DNA of 64,000 bases from assembly GCF_020554865.1 (NCBI RefSeq), contig NZ_JAJCIC010000012.1, positions 51,224 through 115,223 of the forward strand. The letters are read 5' to 3'. The notes beneath the pieces are model-generated. The model saw nothing but the letters and a program-made list of their open reading frames with translations. It ran no database searches and was not told the origin of the DNA. A program made the translations under genes and the position numbers. This DNA is from Lacrimispora sp. 210928-DFI.3.58. Its GTDB lineage: Bacteria; Bacillota; Clostridia; Lachnospirales; Lachnospiraceae. Shown here piece after piece: positions 24,912 through 34,524 of this stretch (the stretch's first letter is position 1; each line of letters starts with the position of its first letter).

Positions 24912-27911
24912 TTATGCCTTCAAAAACTCATCCAAAGCAACCCCTATGGTAAGAAGCTCAAAGGGATGGTAAGAGAGCCTGTCAGAACTGCCTTCCGCTC
25001 CCTCCTCCATATCCTCCAGCATATTTAAGGCTGCTGCCCTAAAGGGAAGCCCGATCTCTCCCCTGCGTCCATCCTGCTCGCTTAACCGGAATACCACCTG
25101 CTTTCCGTCCTCAGACAGCTTCACGGCCTGAAGATACAGCGGGCCAAAGTCCCAGCCAGGCGCCTTTATCTCTGATCTTACCAATGGCACATTGTAGGCA
25201 AGAGCCTTGTCATTGATGCCTGCCTCTACCATATTTCCCATATGTGGAAGGATCACATAGCAGAAATCATGATGGCCGATATCGGACTGGATATCCGGGC
25301 GGATATTGGCCCGCAGGAGGCTTAAGGACATGCCTTTTTCCTCTGCCCCAAGACCGTATTTTCCCTCGTTGATCAGGGCAACGCCTCCATCCTCCTCTGC
25401 AAAGTCGCACCATTTATGGCAGCACACCTCAAATCTGGCCTTCTGCCAGCTGGTATTTTTGTGGGTATCCCGCTTGATGTAGCCCGCGCTGGTATCGCAT
25501 ATGAGTTCTCTGGACAGAACATTACAGGAAAATTCTGCCTTTACCAGGCGGTGCTTTTCATCCCAGTCCACAATGTGCTCCACCTCAATATAAGGGGATT
25601 CCTTAAACAGGCGGATCACCACCTCCCAGGCACTCTTATCTCCCGGCGTTGCCAGGCTGGCGCGAAGCTCTGCCACAATGCCGTCTGCATAGGAGAGGCG
25701 GAGCCCTTCCTTTACCGTAAACGGATATTCCACATCCCTATAATTCGGCAGAATGTCCCATGCATCATACATACCAGGGGTATCCTGGTAGAGGCGGAGC
25801 TTGTTGAACGCTCCATCCGCCCATTCCCTGCCTGTCCGCTTATCAAACAGGCTGTCCATGGAGCCATCCTCTTCAAAGCAGATGCGGTAGCAGGGGGTAT
25901 CCACGATCTGCCGGGTGTCCTCCGGCTCTCTCCTCACTACCTTTATCCAGGAGCCATCCCCGCGCTCCGGCATCTTCAGCCTCTTTTGAGAAAATGCCTC
26001 CATTGCCGGATAAGCAAAATATCCTTTCACGCCCTTTCTCTCCACCGGGCCGTCGCTGTCCGGGATAAAGGTAACCTCTTCCCTCTTTTTATTCAGGGTA
26101 TTAAAGTACACCTCTCCCTTTTCCTCTATAACAGCATCCAGACGCTTTTCCAGCTCCTCATAATCCCTCATGGCATCCTCATAAACAGGATTAATGTGGC
26201 TTCCCGGCAGGATATCGTGGAACTGGTTTAACAGGAGCATTTTATAGCATGCCTTCAGCTCCTCCTTTGGATAAGTCTTTCCCTCCCTCATGCGCAGCAC
26301 GGATAAAAGCTCTGCATTTCTAAGCTTAAACTCCAAGCGCCTGTTGACCGCCTTGAGATTGGATTTTGTTGTAAATGTGCCGCGGTGCATTTCCAGGTAC
26401 AGCTCCCCATCCCAGGTCTCCAGAGCTTCATTTCCCTCCAGATTCCTGTGAAGGAACTCATCCGCCCTCATATGCTCCGTCTTCGGCATAATGCTCAGGC
26501 GTTCAAAGCGGTGCATAAGCTCAAGCATCTCCTCTGTGGCGCCGCTGCCGCCGTCTCCATATCCGAACATGGACAGCGTCTGTCCGCCTGTCTCCTTTTC
26601 CTGGTAAGCGTCCCAGTTTTCTTTGATCTGGCTCGGCATGTTCCAGGTGATAAAATGGGTGGGCGGCACACAGGCATAGACGCGGCTGCCGTCGATCCCC
26701 TTCCACAGGAAATGGTTGTGCGGAAAGCGGTTCGTATCGTTCCAGGTGGACATCTTATTAGAGACAAAATAGTTTACCCCGGACTTCTTTAAGATCTGAG
26801 GCAGTATCCAGCTGTTGCCGAACACATCCGGCAGCCAGGCATTGTCTACGGTGATGCCGAAGGCCTCCCGGTAATAATGCTGTCCGTACAGGCACTGGCG
26901 GATCAGGCTCTCCGCGCTGGGGATATTGCAGTCCGGCTCCACGTACATGGCGCCCACCGGCTCAAAGCGCCCTTCCTTTATCTTTTCTTTCAGCTCCTCA
27001 AACAGCTCAGGGTAATGCTTTGACAGAAGCTCATAGGTATATGGCTGAGTATGAGCATATTTGAAATCCGGGTACTGATCCATAAGGCGCATCTGAATGA
27101 GGATCGTCCTGGCATTTTTCTGTACCACATGGATACGCCTCCAATAATAGGCAATATCCAGATGGGAATGTCCCACAAGGGCCACATCGCCGCTGGAGCG
27201 GAAATCCCGGTTCTGGTAAATATGCTCCTCTATGTACCTTGAAGCCTCCTTCACGCCCTCCCAGGTGTCAAAATCGATCTTATTTAAGGCCTGGTTCAGC
27301 TCCCGGTTTAAAAATTCCCTGTAATCCTCGTCAAAGTTCCTGGACTTTGCAATATCAAGGAGCACTGTCAGATCGTAAAACAGAGATACCAGCTCTCTGT
27401 TTAATACTGCAATATAAGCTCCCTCAAATATCTGCCTGCAGCCTCTGGAGGCTATGGCATCCGGATTTCTCTCATCATCGGGCTTTGAACGGTTGTAGCC
27501 CTCGATCTCGATCTCAAACTCACCACTCCCCTCTTTTAACCAGGGATTTAACAGCAGGCGGTCTCTGTTGGGGTCGATCCCTCCCGCATATCTGCCGTTG
27601 ATCTTTACGATCATCTCTGCTGCTGTGTGAAGAGTAAACCAGACCTCCTGACCGTGAAGCTCCTCCGGCACAACGCCCCGCCCCTTTATAAAGGCGGTGC
27701 CGTCAGGGCTGAAATACATATCGCCCTGCCGTAAGGGCCGGTAATCCGAGCAGTATTCATACTCATTTTCCCCCACCTGGCGGGCATCCCTGATCCAAAG
27801 GTCTGTTATCTCATATTTCTTCTTAATAAGGCTGCGTTTGATCCAGGCAAAGCGCAGATCCGTCCATTCCTCAGGACGCATACTTCTTCTGATTACTTCA
27901 ACAAAAGCCAT
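24912..27911 (-). CDS. Alpha-mannosidase, GH38
   Basis: 999-residue retaining alpha-mannosidase with zinc at the active site. Seen: VGHSHLDIAYYW (His248, Asp252 zinc ligands), nucleophile Asp362 in LPDVFGNSW, and NQFHDILPGSHI with a further zinc-ligand histidine. A C-terminal beta-sandwich follows from about residue 640. No signal peptide; length is typical of bacterial cytoplasmic GH38. Start ATG has GGGAGGA. Downstream GH51 gene and upstream NifU-like gene are co-oriented with short gaps. Substrate is probably alpha-mannosides from host N-glycans or yeast/plant glycans. Confidence 0.94.
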   Translation of the reverse strand: MAFVEVIRRSMRPEEWTDLRFAWIKRSLIKKKYEITDLWIRDARQVGENEYEYCSDYRPLRQGDMYFSPDGTAFIKGRGVVPEELHGQEVWFTLHTAAEMIVKINGRYAGGIDPNRDRLLLNPWLKEGSGEFEIEIEGYNRSKPDDERNPDAIASRGCRQIFEGAYIAVLNRELVSLFYDLTVLLDIAKSRNFDEDYREFLNRELNQALNKIDFDTWEGVKEASRYIEEHIYQNRDFRSSGDVALVGHSHLDIAYYWRRIHVVQKNARTILIQMRLMDQYPDFKYAHTQPYTYELLSKHYPELFEELKEKIKEGRFEPVGAMYVEPDCNIPSAESLIRQCLYGQHYYREAFGITVDNAWLPDVFGNSWILPQILKKSGVNYFVSNKMSTWNDTNRFPHNHFLWKGIDGSRVYACVPPTHFITWNMPSQIKENWDAYQEKETGGQTLSMFGYGDGGSGATEEMLELMHRFERLSIMPKTEHMRADEFLHRNLEGNEALETWDGELYLEMHRGTFTTKSNLKAVNRRLEFKLRNAELLSVLRMREGKTYPKEELKACYKMLLLNQFHDILPGSHINPVYEDAMRDYEELEKRLDAVIEEKGEVYFNTLNKKREEVTFIPDSDGPVERKGVKGYFAYPAMEAFSQKRLKMPERGDGSWIKVVRREPEDTRQIVDTPCYRICFEEDGSMDSLFDKRTGREWADGAFNKLRLYQDTPGMYDAWDILPNYRDVEYPFTVKEGLRLSYADGIVAELRASLATPGDKSAWEVVIRLFKESPYIEVEHIVDWDEKHRLVKAEFSCNVLSRELICDTSAGYIKRDTHKNTSWQKARFEVCCHKWCDFAEEDGGVALINEGKYGLGAEEKGMSLSLLRANIRPDIQSDIGHHDFCYVILPHMGNMVEAGINDKALAYNVPLVRSEIKAPGWDFGPLYLQAVKLSEDGKQVVFRLSEQDGRRGEIGLPFRAAALNMLEDMEEGAEGSSDRLSYHPFELLTIGVALDEFLKA

Positions 27912-27943
27912 AATTCCTCCCTATCTGTCTGCAAATATACCCT

Positions 27944-28177
27944 TTAGTTATCCCAGAAAAAAGGCTTGACCCTCAGAGGCCTGATCCTGATCTCCTCCCC
28001 CAGATCCCGCTTTACCTCCTGGCAGATCCAGTCCATACACCTGTCTAAAATCACACATTTGGAGCATTCTCCCCTGAATCTTAAGGTAAGCTGCCCGTCT
28101 TCATAAGAGACAAATTCCACCCAGCCTCCGTCTCCCCGTATCCTGGGTCCGATCTTGTTGCAGATATAATCCTTCAT
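27944..28177 (-). CDS. Single-domain NifU C-terminal-like protein
   Basis: 77-residue protein resembling the NifU C-terminal iron-sulfur scaffold domain: IGPRIRGDGGWVEFVSYEDGQLTLRFRGECSKC corresponds to the family pattern RPxLxxDGGDVELV...GxCxxC. The CxxC pair is present, plus two extra cysteines (DRCMDWIC) not typical of NifU, and the usual Thr-Leu after the CxxC is replaced. Strong AGGAGG site, TATAAT at 28216-28211 upstream. It may deliver or hold a cluster, or be a divergent paralogue. Connection with the downstream mannosidase is unclear. Confidence 0.75.
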   Translation of the reverse strand: MKDYICNKIGPRIRGDGGWVEFVSYEDGQLTLRFRGECSKCVILDRCMDWICQEVKRDLGEEIRIRPLRVKPFFWDN

Positions 28178-28355
28178 GGAAACCTCCTGACCTATTCTCG
28201 TTTTGTGCTCATTATAGTAAACTTTCCGGATTCCAGACAGGACAAAATCTTTTGATTACGTGACCTTTTCTAATATTTTTCTGTAAAAGTTCCATCGCTG
28301 CAGACGATCTGAATTCAGGTATTGCAAATAGCCCCGGAGGAGTTTCCTATGGTAC

Positions 28356-28384
28356 GAAAAAAGGAGCTTGCGCTCCTCTTTTCA
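28356..28384 (-). terminator. Terminator of the YesN-YesM operon
   Basis: On the minus strand AGGAGC-GCAA-GCTCCT followed by a run of six Ts, about 30 bases after the kinase stop. Confidence 0.85.
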
Positions 28385-28411
28385 GGCCTCAGACAAACCT
28401 CCTGCTCTGCC

Positions 28412-30238
28412 TTATGATATTTTCTTCTGATCCATAAGCGGTATCTTAATGGTAATCGTGCTCCGGTAATAAGGAATAGAGTTTAGGACAACATCCACGT
28501 TTTCCTTCCCATAGTAGGAAATCAGCCTGTGGTAAATATTGTGCAGCCCCACATGGCGGTGGGTCTCCTCAGGGTCGGTGGCGTACATGATACCCTCTGC
28601 CGCCTTTACATCAAAGCCGCAGCCATTGTCCGCCACCTCGATCACCAGCCGCTCTCCTTCCTCAGAAAAATTCACCTCGATGGTGGGAACGGAAATGGGG
28701 ATGCCCGGCGCATCAATGCCGAAGCCGTGCTTGATGGAGTTTTCCACCAGCGGCTGAAGAATCGTCTTTAATATCAGCTTTTCGTTGAGCCTGGGAGACA
28801 GCTGGTACATGAAAATGATGGACTGGCGGAAGCGCTGGTTCATCAGCTTGATGTAGGCATTTGCATGGCGCAGCTCATTGGAGGCTGTGATCAGATCCGC
28901 TCCGTAGGAAAGGCCGATGCGCAGGTATTCCGCCAGATACTGTATCATACTGGCAGCAGTCTGAGACTCGCCCCGGATGACCTCGGACTGGATGCACTCC
29001 AGGGTATTGTAAAGGAAATGGGGATTGATCTGCTCGGTGAGCATTTTGATCTCCGTCATGCGCTTTTCGGATTCCTCCTGCTTGATGCGCACCATCTGCT
29101 GCTGTATGGTGTCATACATGGTATTGATGGCCGTGCAGAGCTGCCCCATCTCATCGCTGGTGGCAAAGTCCTGCCGCTCCTTATATTCGTCCCTCTCGAT
29201 CTGTCTGATGATCTCTGTCAGCCGTTTCGCAGGCCTGGTGACATAGCGGGTCATCAATATGGACAGCAGCAGCAGGATACACACCACCACCAGCAGCACA
29301 AAGATCAGCATCATGCCTGTGTTGCCGAATATGGTCTGTATAGACTCCCTCTCCACATAATTTAAGAGCACCAGCCTCAGGTGGTTCAGCTTACCCAAAA
29401 TGAGATAAGAATCCGAATTAATGGACACCAGAAACTTTTGGTTCCCGCTTACAAGAGAGGTGATGAGTCCCTTTGTGCTTCCTCTGTCATAGACCTGGGG
29501 AATCTCCCAGCCTGTACCGATATTTAAGGGTATTCCATCCTGTGTCAGAAGGTAAAATACGCTGCGGGACTGCTTTACATTGGCAGAGTCCAGGCTGCTT
29601 TTTAACTTTGAACAGTCCAAAAGAATAGCAATATAGAGATCAGGGGCCGTTCCGTCCAGCTTCACCTCCGCATAATCAGCTGCATTTACAGTCACGGGAA
29701 ACAGGATCGGTATGACCGGGACACTGCTGTGGAAAGGACTGGAGCGCTGCGGAAGGCAGGTGATCCCCTTCACTGCTGCCAGCTCATCCAGAGCAATAAA
29801 ATCCTCCAAGGTTCTCTGCATCGGATTCTTATACATGGTATAGGCCGCAGAGCCGTCCCCCTTTATCATCATGGAGGAATGGACCATATAATTGCACCTT
29901 GCCAGATCGGACAGCTCGTTCTGCATCAGGCGCTCCACCACCACATAGGAGGAGGACGGCTGGTTCATGGTTTTGATATCCGCAGCAAATTCTTCCGTGC
30001 CGCAGGTGCGGACAAAATGCTCCAGGATATCTTTAAAATTTACCTCAAGGGTATTAACCGCATTGCTTGTGACTGTCTGTGCATTGCGCAGCAGGCGTTC
30101 CGAGGAGCTCCTGCTGTAATATCCGATAAAGGTCAGCATGATAATACTGCTGGTAGCCAGAGTAAGGGTAAAAATAATAATACATATCTTCGACAAGAGA
30201 GGAAGATTTTTATATTTGATAAGCATCCGTCTTTCCAT
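28412..30238 (-). CDS. YesM-type membrane sensor histidine kinase
   Basis: 608-residue kinase: N-terminal helix at about residues 15-40, a long extracellular sensor region, second helix near residues 305-325, HAMP segment (YVTRPAKRLTEII), then a His_kinase domain with phospho-acceptor His407 in INPHFLYNTLE and ATPase boxes LVENSIKHGF and VADNGCGFD. Start ATG 30238 follows AGGTGA, which includes the stop of the preceding response regulator gene; coupling is therefore tight. It probably senses a sugar outside the cell and, through its partner, controls the divergent ABC importer. Confidence 0.94.
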   Translation of the reverse strand: MERRMLIKYKNLPLLSKICIIIFTLTLATSSIIMLTFIGYYSRSSSERLLRNAQTVTSNAVNTLEVNFKDILEHFVRTCGTEEFAADIKTMNQPSSSYVVVERLMQNELSDLARCNYMVHSSMMIKGDGSAAYTMYKNPMQRTLEDFIALDELAAVKGITCLPQRSSPFHSSVPVIPILFPVTVNAADYAEVKLDGTAPDLYIAILLDCSKLKSSLDSANVKQSRSVFYLLTQDGIPLNIGTGWEIPQVYDRGSTKGLITSLVSGNQKFLVSINSDSYLILGKLNHLRLVLLNYVERESIQTIFGNTGMMLIFVLLVVVCILLLLSILMTRYVTRPAKRLTEIIRQIERDEYKERQDFATSDEMGQLCTAINTMYDTIQQQMVRIKQEESEKRMTEIKMLTEQINPHFLYNTLECIQSEVIRGESQTAASMIQYLAEYLRIGLSYGADLITASNELRHANAYIKLMNQRFRQSIIFMYQLSPRLNEKLILKTILQPLVENSIKHGFGIDAPGIPISVPTIEVNFSEEGERLVIEVADNGCGFDVKAAEGIMYATDPEETHRHVGLHNIYHRLISYYGKENVDVVLNSIPYYRSTITIKIPLMDQKKIS

Positions 30239-30243
30239 CGCAC

Positions 30244-31854
30244 TCACCTGTATTTCGCCTGAAAATCAGAGGGTGTGATGCCGTGGACATTTTTAAATGC
30301 GCGTGAAAAAGAGCGGTAATCCCCATAGCCCACAGCATAGGCCACATCGCTGATGGCGGTGCTGGGATTCATAAGAGCCCTGCGGGCATACTCCATTTTT
30401 TCGGTCAGCAGGTAATCCCTCAGATTAATGTTGGTCTTATTCTTAAAATAGATCGCAAAATAGGAGGGGCTTAGATGCACCTGCCTCGCAATATCCTCGA
30501 TCTTAATATGGTTGGTGATATTGCTGTGTATAAATTCCTTTGCTGTCCTTATGATGTCATCTTCGGCCTCGGACGCTGTCTTCTGGGCAGAGGCATATTT
30601 GGGCGTAGCATAGCCGTACACCGCGTCAATGAACTCCGACAGCTGGCAGAAGGAATTTACAAGCCATTCCCGTATCTGCTGAAGCCGCTTAAACTGATAC
30701 AGATCCTGGGCCCTGGCGATCTCTGTGATCTCCTCGTGGGAAAAAGAGGAAAATTCCTGCTCGATCCGGTGAAACAGGGTATAGCAGAGGCTGAATACAT
30801 AGTTTGGCGGCGGCATCTGGACATAGAGGACCTTGTCTATGAATTCGCTGCAGTATGTACGTATGCCCTCAAAATCCTTTTTCACGATATACTGCACAAG
30901 GGGCAGATAATCAATATCCGACAGATTCATGGTGGGCGGCGTGGAGCAGATCGCCTCATAGGTGAAAATGCGGGAGGAATCATCGTAGAGCTGATAGGTT
31001 ATGGCCGTCATTGCCCGGTTATAGGAATAGGAGCATTCCATCAGGCTGGATACCGTATCTCCCAGCCCGATGAGCGGCAGGGGCAGCCCTGCATCGCGGA
31101 AAACCTCCAGGCACCTCATGGCTGTCCGGAAGGGGATCATGCTGGAGACATTGAATATCCCGATGATCTGACGCTCATTGTATTTCCAGAAAATATGCTT
31201 TTCCTGGGCAAATTCCTTGTCCAGCTTCTCTAAGACAGCCTCAAAGGGTATCTCCCTTTCATCTAAGCTTTGACCCCCGCTCCCGTCCTGATCACATAAT
31301 AATGCGCACACATAGCAGGCACTGTCATTTAAATGGATCCCTGTACTCTTTAAGGTCTCCCGGATAATGCCAGGTTCTAAAATCTTACTGTCCACCAGCT
31401 TATTAAAAAAATCCAGATTCAGTTTTTCCTGATACATGGAACGGTTGCTCCTCCTGCCATGCCTGCTCCGCTCCAGGCAGATGCGGTAGATCTCATCGTA
31501 AAGCTCCAGATTGTTTAAAGGTTTTAACAGGTAAGCCTTTGCCCCATAGCGTATGGCTTCCTTTGCATAAGAAAAATCATCATACCCGCTTAAAATGATG
31601 AAATCTGTCTGAATGCCGCTGTCCCGTATCCTCTGGATGACCTCCAGACCGCTGATCTCCGGCATCTTAATATCGATAATAGCCACATCCGGCTTATGCT
31701 CAATGATCGCATTAAGAGCCTCTTTTCCATTTCTGGCTAAGGATACTACCTTGATCCCCAATGCGGCCCAGTCAACCGCATCCTCAAGTCCCTTTAAAAT
31801 GGATATCTCGTCATCTGCGAGAACTGCGCTAAACTGCATAATAGGCTGCTCCAT
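30244..31854 (-). CDS. YesN-type response regulator with AraC DNA-binding domain
   Basis: 536-residue regulator. Receiver domain at residues 5-125 with acidic pocket DDE (14-16), phospho-acceptor Asp61 in IIDIKMPE and Lys112 (LLKPL). A long middle region of unknown fold follows, and two AraC-type helix-turn-helix motifs close the protein (IEDIARQVHLSPSYFAIYFK...VAYAVGYGDYRSFSRAFK). Stop codon overlaps the ribosome site of the kinase gene. Divergent from the sugar ABC operon by 232 bases that include a widely spaced inverted repeat. Confidence 0.95.
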   Translation of the reverse strand: MEQPIMQFSAVLADDEISILKGLEDAVDWAALGIKVVSLARNGKEALNAIIEHKPDVAIIDIKMPEISGLEVIQRIRDSGIQTDFIILSGYDDFSYAKEAIRYGAKAYLLKPLNNLELYDEIYRICLERSRHGRRSNRSMYQEKLNLDFFNKLVDSKILEPGIIRETLKSTGIHLNDSACYVCALLCDQDGSGGQSLDEREIPFEAVLEKLDKEFAQEKHIFWKYNERQIIGIFNVSSMIPFRTAMRCLEVFRDAGLPLPLIGLGDTVSSLMECSYSYNRAMTAITYQLYDDSSRIFTYEAICSTPPTMNLSDIDYLPLVQYIVKKDFEGIRTYCSEFIDKVLYVQMPPPNYVFSLCYTLFHRIEQEFSSFSHEEITEIARAQDLYQFKRLQQIREWLVNSFCQLSEFIDAVYGYATPKYASAQKTASEAEDDIIRTAKEFIHSNITNHIKIEDIARQVHLSPSYFAIYFKNKTNINLRDYLLTEKMEYARRALMNPSTAISDVAYAVGYGDYRSFSRAFKNVHGITPSDFQAKYR

Positions 31855-31973
31855 ATACGCTCCTTTCCCTGCTTTCTGTCTATTTTCTACATGTTATCCC
31901 TTAAAAGTAGTTCGATTATATGCGCAACCTACAATATCTGTCAAGACTGCAGGCACGGGACGGATTCTTAAAA

Positions 31974-32075
31974 TTTGTTACATAGTAAATGAAATATGTC
32001 CTTCTTGTAAATGCAAAAAAATGGTAAGGTTGAAACACGAAAGGTACATGAGTGACACAAAAATAATGTAACAAA
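31974..32075. promoter_or_regulatory. Widely spaced inverted repeat upstream of the sugar ABC operon
   Basis: TTTGTTACAT at 31974-31983 is the exact inverted complement of ATGTAACAAA at 32066-32075, with 82 bases between. The right copy ends directly before the AAGGAGG of the binding-protein gene. Could be paired sites for the adjacent AraC-type regulator or a long-range RNA stem covering the leader. Confidence 0.4.
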
Positions 32076-32086
32076 AGGAGGATACC

Positions 32087-33508
32087 ATGAAAAAAAGAAG
32101 AATTACCAGTATTCTGCTGGCAGCAGCCATGGCTGCATCATTAGCCGGCTGCGGCTCCAGCTCTGACTCTGCAGCACCGGCCACCGAAGCCCAGCAGGCA
32201 GGAGGAGAGACAAATGCGGAGGCGCCGGCAGCACCGGAGGGCGCAACCACCATTGAGGTATGGACAGAGGACAGACATGACCTTGAGTATGTGGAGGCCA
32301 TGATCGACAAGTACAACCAATCCAACGAGGACGGCATTTTCATTAACCTGACTGTTATCACAGAGGACTATAAGAACATGCTGGCACTGGCTTACAACGG
32401 CGGCACAGCTCCTGACGTAGTGGGCGCAAACAGCCTGCCCCTCAACACCTTTGCTGATACTGGCATCCTGATGCCATTAAATGAGTATATTGATTCTGAC
32501 GAGACCTTCCAAAAGGTCAATGAGCCTTATGAGCATGCCTATGAAGGCGAGAACACAAGAAACGGAAACATTTACTTTGTATACAGCGGCATGCGCTCCG
32601 GCGTACGTGTAGAGTACAACAAGGATCTGCTGGAAAAGCACGGCTACACCGAGGTTCCGAAGGATCTGGATTCCTACATCGAGATGGCAAAAACCATCAC
32701 CGAGCAGAGCGGCGGAGAGTATTACGGCATCGGCTTTACCTCCTCTTCTCCATTTGAACGTCTTCTGGAAATGTCCGCTCAGGTATCCGGTATTTTCTAT
32801 TACGACTATGTCAATGGTAAATACGATTTCAGCGGCTACAGAGAGATCCTGGAAAAAGGCCAGCGGTTCCAGAGCGAGGAGATCGCTTATCCTGACCAGC
32901 AGGGAGTTGACAATATGAGAGCCCTCTTTGCAGAAGGCGAATTTGCCCTCTGGAGCAATGCATCCCAGGAGGCTTCCGTATTTACCAACCAGATTCCGAT
33001 CACCTCCTTTGAGTGGGGTGTAGCAGAGGTTCCTTCCTTAACAGGAGAGATCAAGGGCGCGCTTCAGACAACTCCTGCCAAGGCCTATGGTATCGTCTCC
33101 ACCTCCGAGCACAAGGATCTGGCATGGAAAGTGATCCAGTATTTCCAGTCTGAGGACTTCTTAAAGGGCTATCTGGAATCCGGCTACTGCCTGCCCATCA
33201 GCACCTATATGGACAAGGCCATCGACAAGACAAAGATCGGACGCCTGGTAGATTTCTCCCTGCTTGAATATGAGTCCGTATATCCGAAGCCTCCTGTTAT
33301 CAACCTGACAGGCGATGACTACAGGATCGTTCTGTGGAACGCCGTTATGGGCTATGTGGATATCGATGAAGCCATTGAAGATCTGAATACCCGTTACAAT
33401 GAGGCCTTGGAGGCCGACATCGCAGCCGGGACAACAAAGCGCCTTGTAATCTCTGATTATGACCCGCTTCATCCCAGCCAGGGAACTATGACCTATTTAG
33501 ACAACTAA
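32087..33508 (+). CDS. Sugar ABC transporter substrate-binding lipoprotein
   Basis: 473-residue extracellular binding protein of the carbohydrate uptake-1 family. Signal peptide MKKRRITSILLAAAMAASLA with lipobox LAGC, an Ala/Glu/Pro-rich tether, then the solute-binding fold (TIEVWTEDRHDLEYVEAMIDKYNQ; ALAYNGGTAPDVVGANSLPL; LFAEGEFALWSNASQE). First gene of a three-gene importer operon, divergent from its likely YesMN regulator. Substrate probably an oligosaccharide processed by the enzymes that follow. Confidence 0.94.
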   Translation: MKKRRITSILLAAAMAASLAGCGSSSDSAAPATEAQQAGGETNAEAPAAPEGATTIEVWTEDRHDLEYVEAMIDKYNQSNEDGIFINLTVITEDYKNMLALAYNGGTAPDVVGANSLPLNTFADTGILMPLNEYIDSDETFQKVNEPYEHAYEGENTRNGNIYFVYSGMRSGVRVEYNKDLLEKHGYTEVPKDLDSYIEMAKTITEQSGGEYYGIGFTSSSPFERLLEMSAQVSGIFYYDYVNGKYDFSGYREILEKGQRFQSEEIAYPDQQGVDNMRALFAEGEFALWSNASQEASVFTNQIPITSFEWGVAEVPSLTGEIKGALQTTPAKAYGIVSTSEHKDLAWKVIQYFQSEDFLKGYLESGYCLPISTYMDKAIDKTKIGRLVDFSLLEYESVYPKPPVINLTGDDYRIVLWNAVMGYVDIDEAIEDLNTRYNEALEADIAAGTTKRLVISDYDPLHPSQGTMTYLDN

Positions 33509-33519
33509 GGAAGCGGCAC

Positions 33520-33558
33520 AAAGGGGAACTGTATGGCATGAAATACAAGTTCCCCTTT
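33520..33558 (+). terminator. Intercistronic stem-loop after the binding-protein gene
   Basis: AAAGGGGAACT pairs with AGTTCCCCTTT across a 17-base loop. There is no T run after it, so it more likely protects or partially terminates the upstream message, giving more binding protein than permease. Confidence 0.6.
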
Positions 33559-33589
33559 CCCGTCTGATAATGCCAAAAAGGAGGCTTTT

Positions 33590-34510
33590 ATGGTTACAAA
33601 ACCTGATAAGAAAAAAAAGAAGTTCACAAGAGACAGCCTGGCGACGGCTCTTATGCTGCTTCCTTCCACCCTGTTCCTTGCAGTGTGCTCCATCTATCCC
33701 TTTATCTGGATCTTCCGCTACGTATGCTATGACTACAACGGATTCACGGCCACCTATACGGGAACACGCAATTTCACAAAAATGCTGAGCGACAAGGCTT
33801 TCTGGGGAAGCGTAGGCCATACCTTTGAGTATGCTGCCTATAAGCTGATCTTCATCATTCCCCTGGCCCTTCTCCTGGCAGTGCTGTTAAATGCACGCAT
33901 GAAGGGAAGCAATATTTTCCGGGGCATCTACTTCATGCCCACGGTGATCAGCTCCTCCATCTCCGGTATGATCTTCGCCTTCATCTTTGCTACGAAGAAC
34001 GGCATTGTGAACGAGGTCCTTCTGAACTTAAATCTCATCAGCTCCCCTATCAAGTGGCTCACAGGAAAGAGCTGGGTCATGGTGGCAGTTACCATCCTGG
34101 CGATCTGGGGAGGCCTGGGAAACTATATGCTGTATTTCACAACAGGTATGAACAGCATATCGGAGGACGTCTACGAATCTGCAAAGATCGATGGGGCCAA
34201 CGCCGTGCAGACCTTTTTTAAGATCACCCTTCCTATGCTTTCCCCTGTATTAAAGGTTGTTCTTATGCTTGCCATCACAGGCGCCTTTAAGGATTACGAG
34301 GCGATCATGGTGTTATCAAAGGGAGGCCCCGGAAACCGCTCCATGGTTATGTTCCTGTATATCTACAACCTGATCTTCGGAACTGCCAACTCAACCACTC
34401 AGGCTCAGATCGGTTATGGAGCCTTACTCAGTGTTGTCGCCGCCATCGTCGTGGGTATCGTAACAGTGATCTACCTGTTCGTATCCAGGAAGCTTGACGA
34501 GGTCGTATAA
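33590..34510 (+). CDS. Sugar ABC transporter permease (MalF/UgpA-like)
   Basis: 306-residue membrane subunit with six helices; the ATPase-docking loop reads EDVYESAKIDGANAVQTFFK. Lys-rich cytoplasmic N-terminus. Strong AAGGAGG site. Sits between the binding protein and the second permease (14 bases to the next start). No dedicated ATPase gene nearby, as usual for this family. Confidence 0.94.
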   Translation: MVTKPDKKKKKFTRDSLATALMLLPSTLFLAVCSIYPFIWIFRYVCYDYNGFTATYTGTRNFTKMLSDKAFWGSVGHTFEYAAYKLIFIIPLALLLAVLLNARMKGSNIFRGIYFMPTVISSSISGMIFAFIFATKNGIVNEVLLNLNLISSPIKWLTGKSWVMVAVTILAIWGGLGNYMLYFTTGMNSISEDVYESAKIDGANAVQTFFKITLPMLSPVLKVVLMLAITGAFKDYEAIMVLSKGGPGNRSMVMFLYIYNLIFGTANSTTQAQIGYGALLSVVAAIVVGIVTVIYLFVSRKLDEVV

Positions 34511-34524
34511 AGGAGGTGCTTTAA

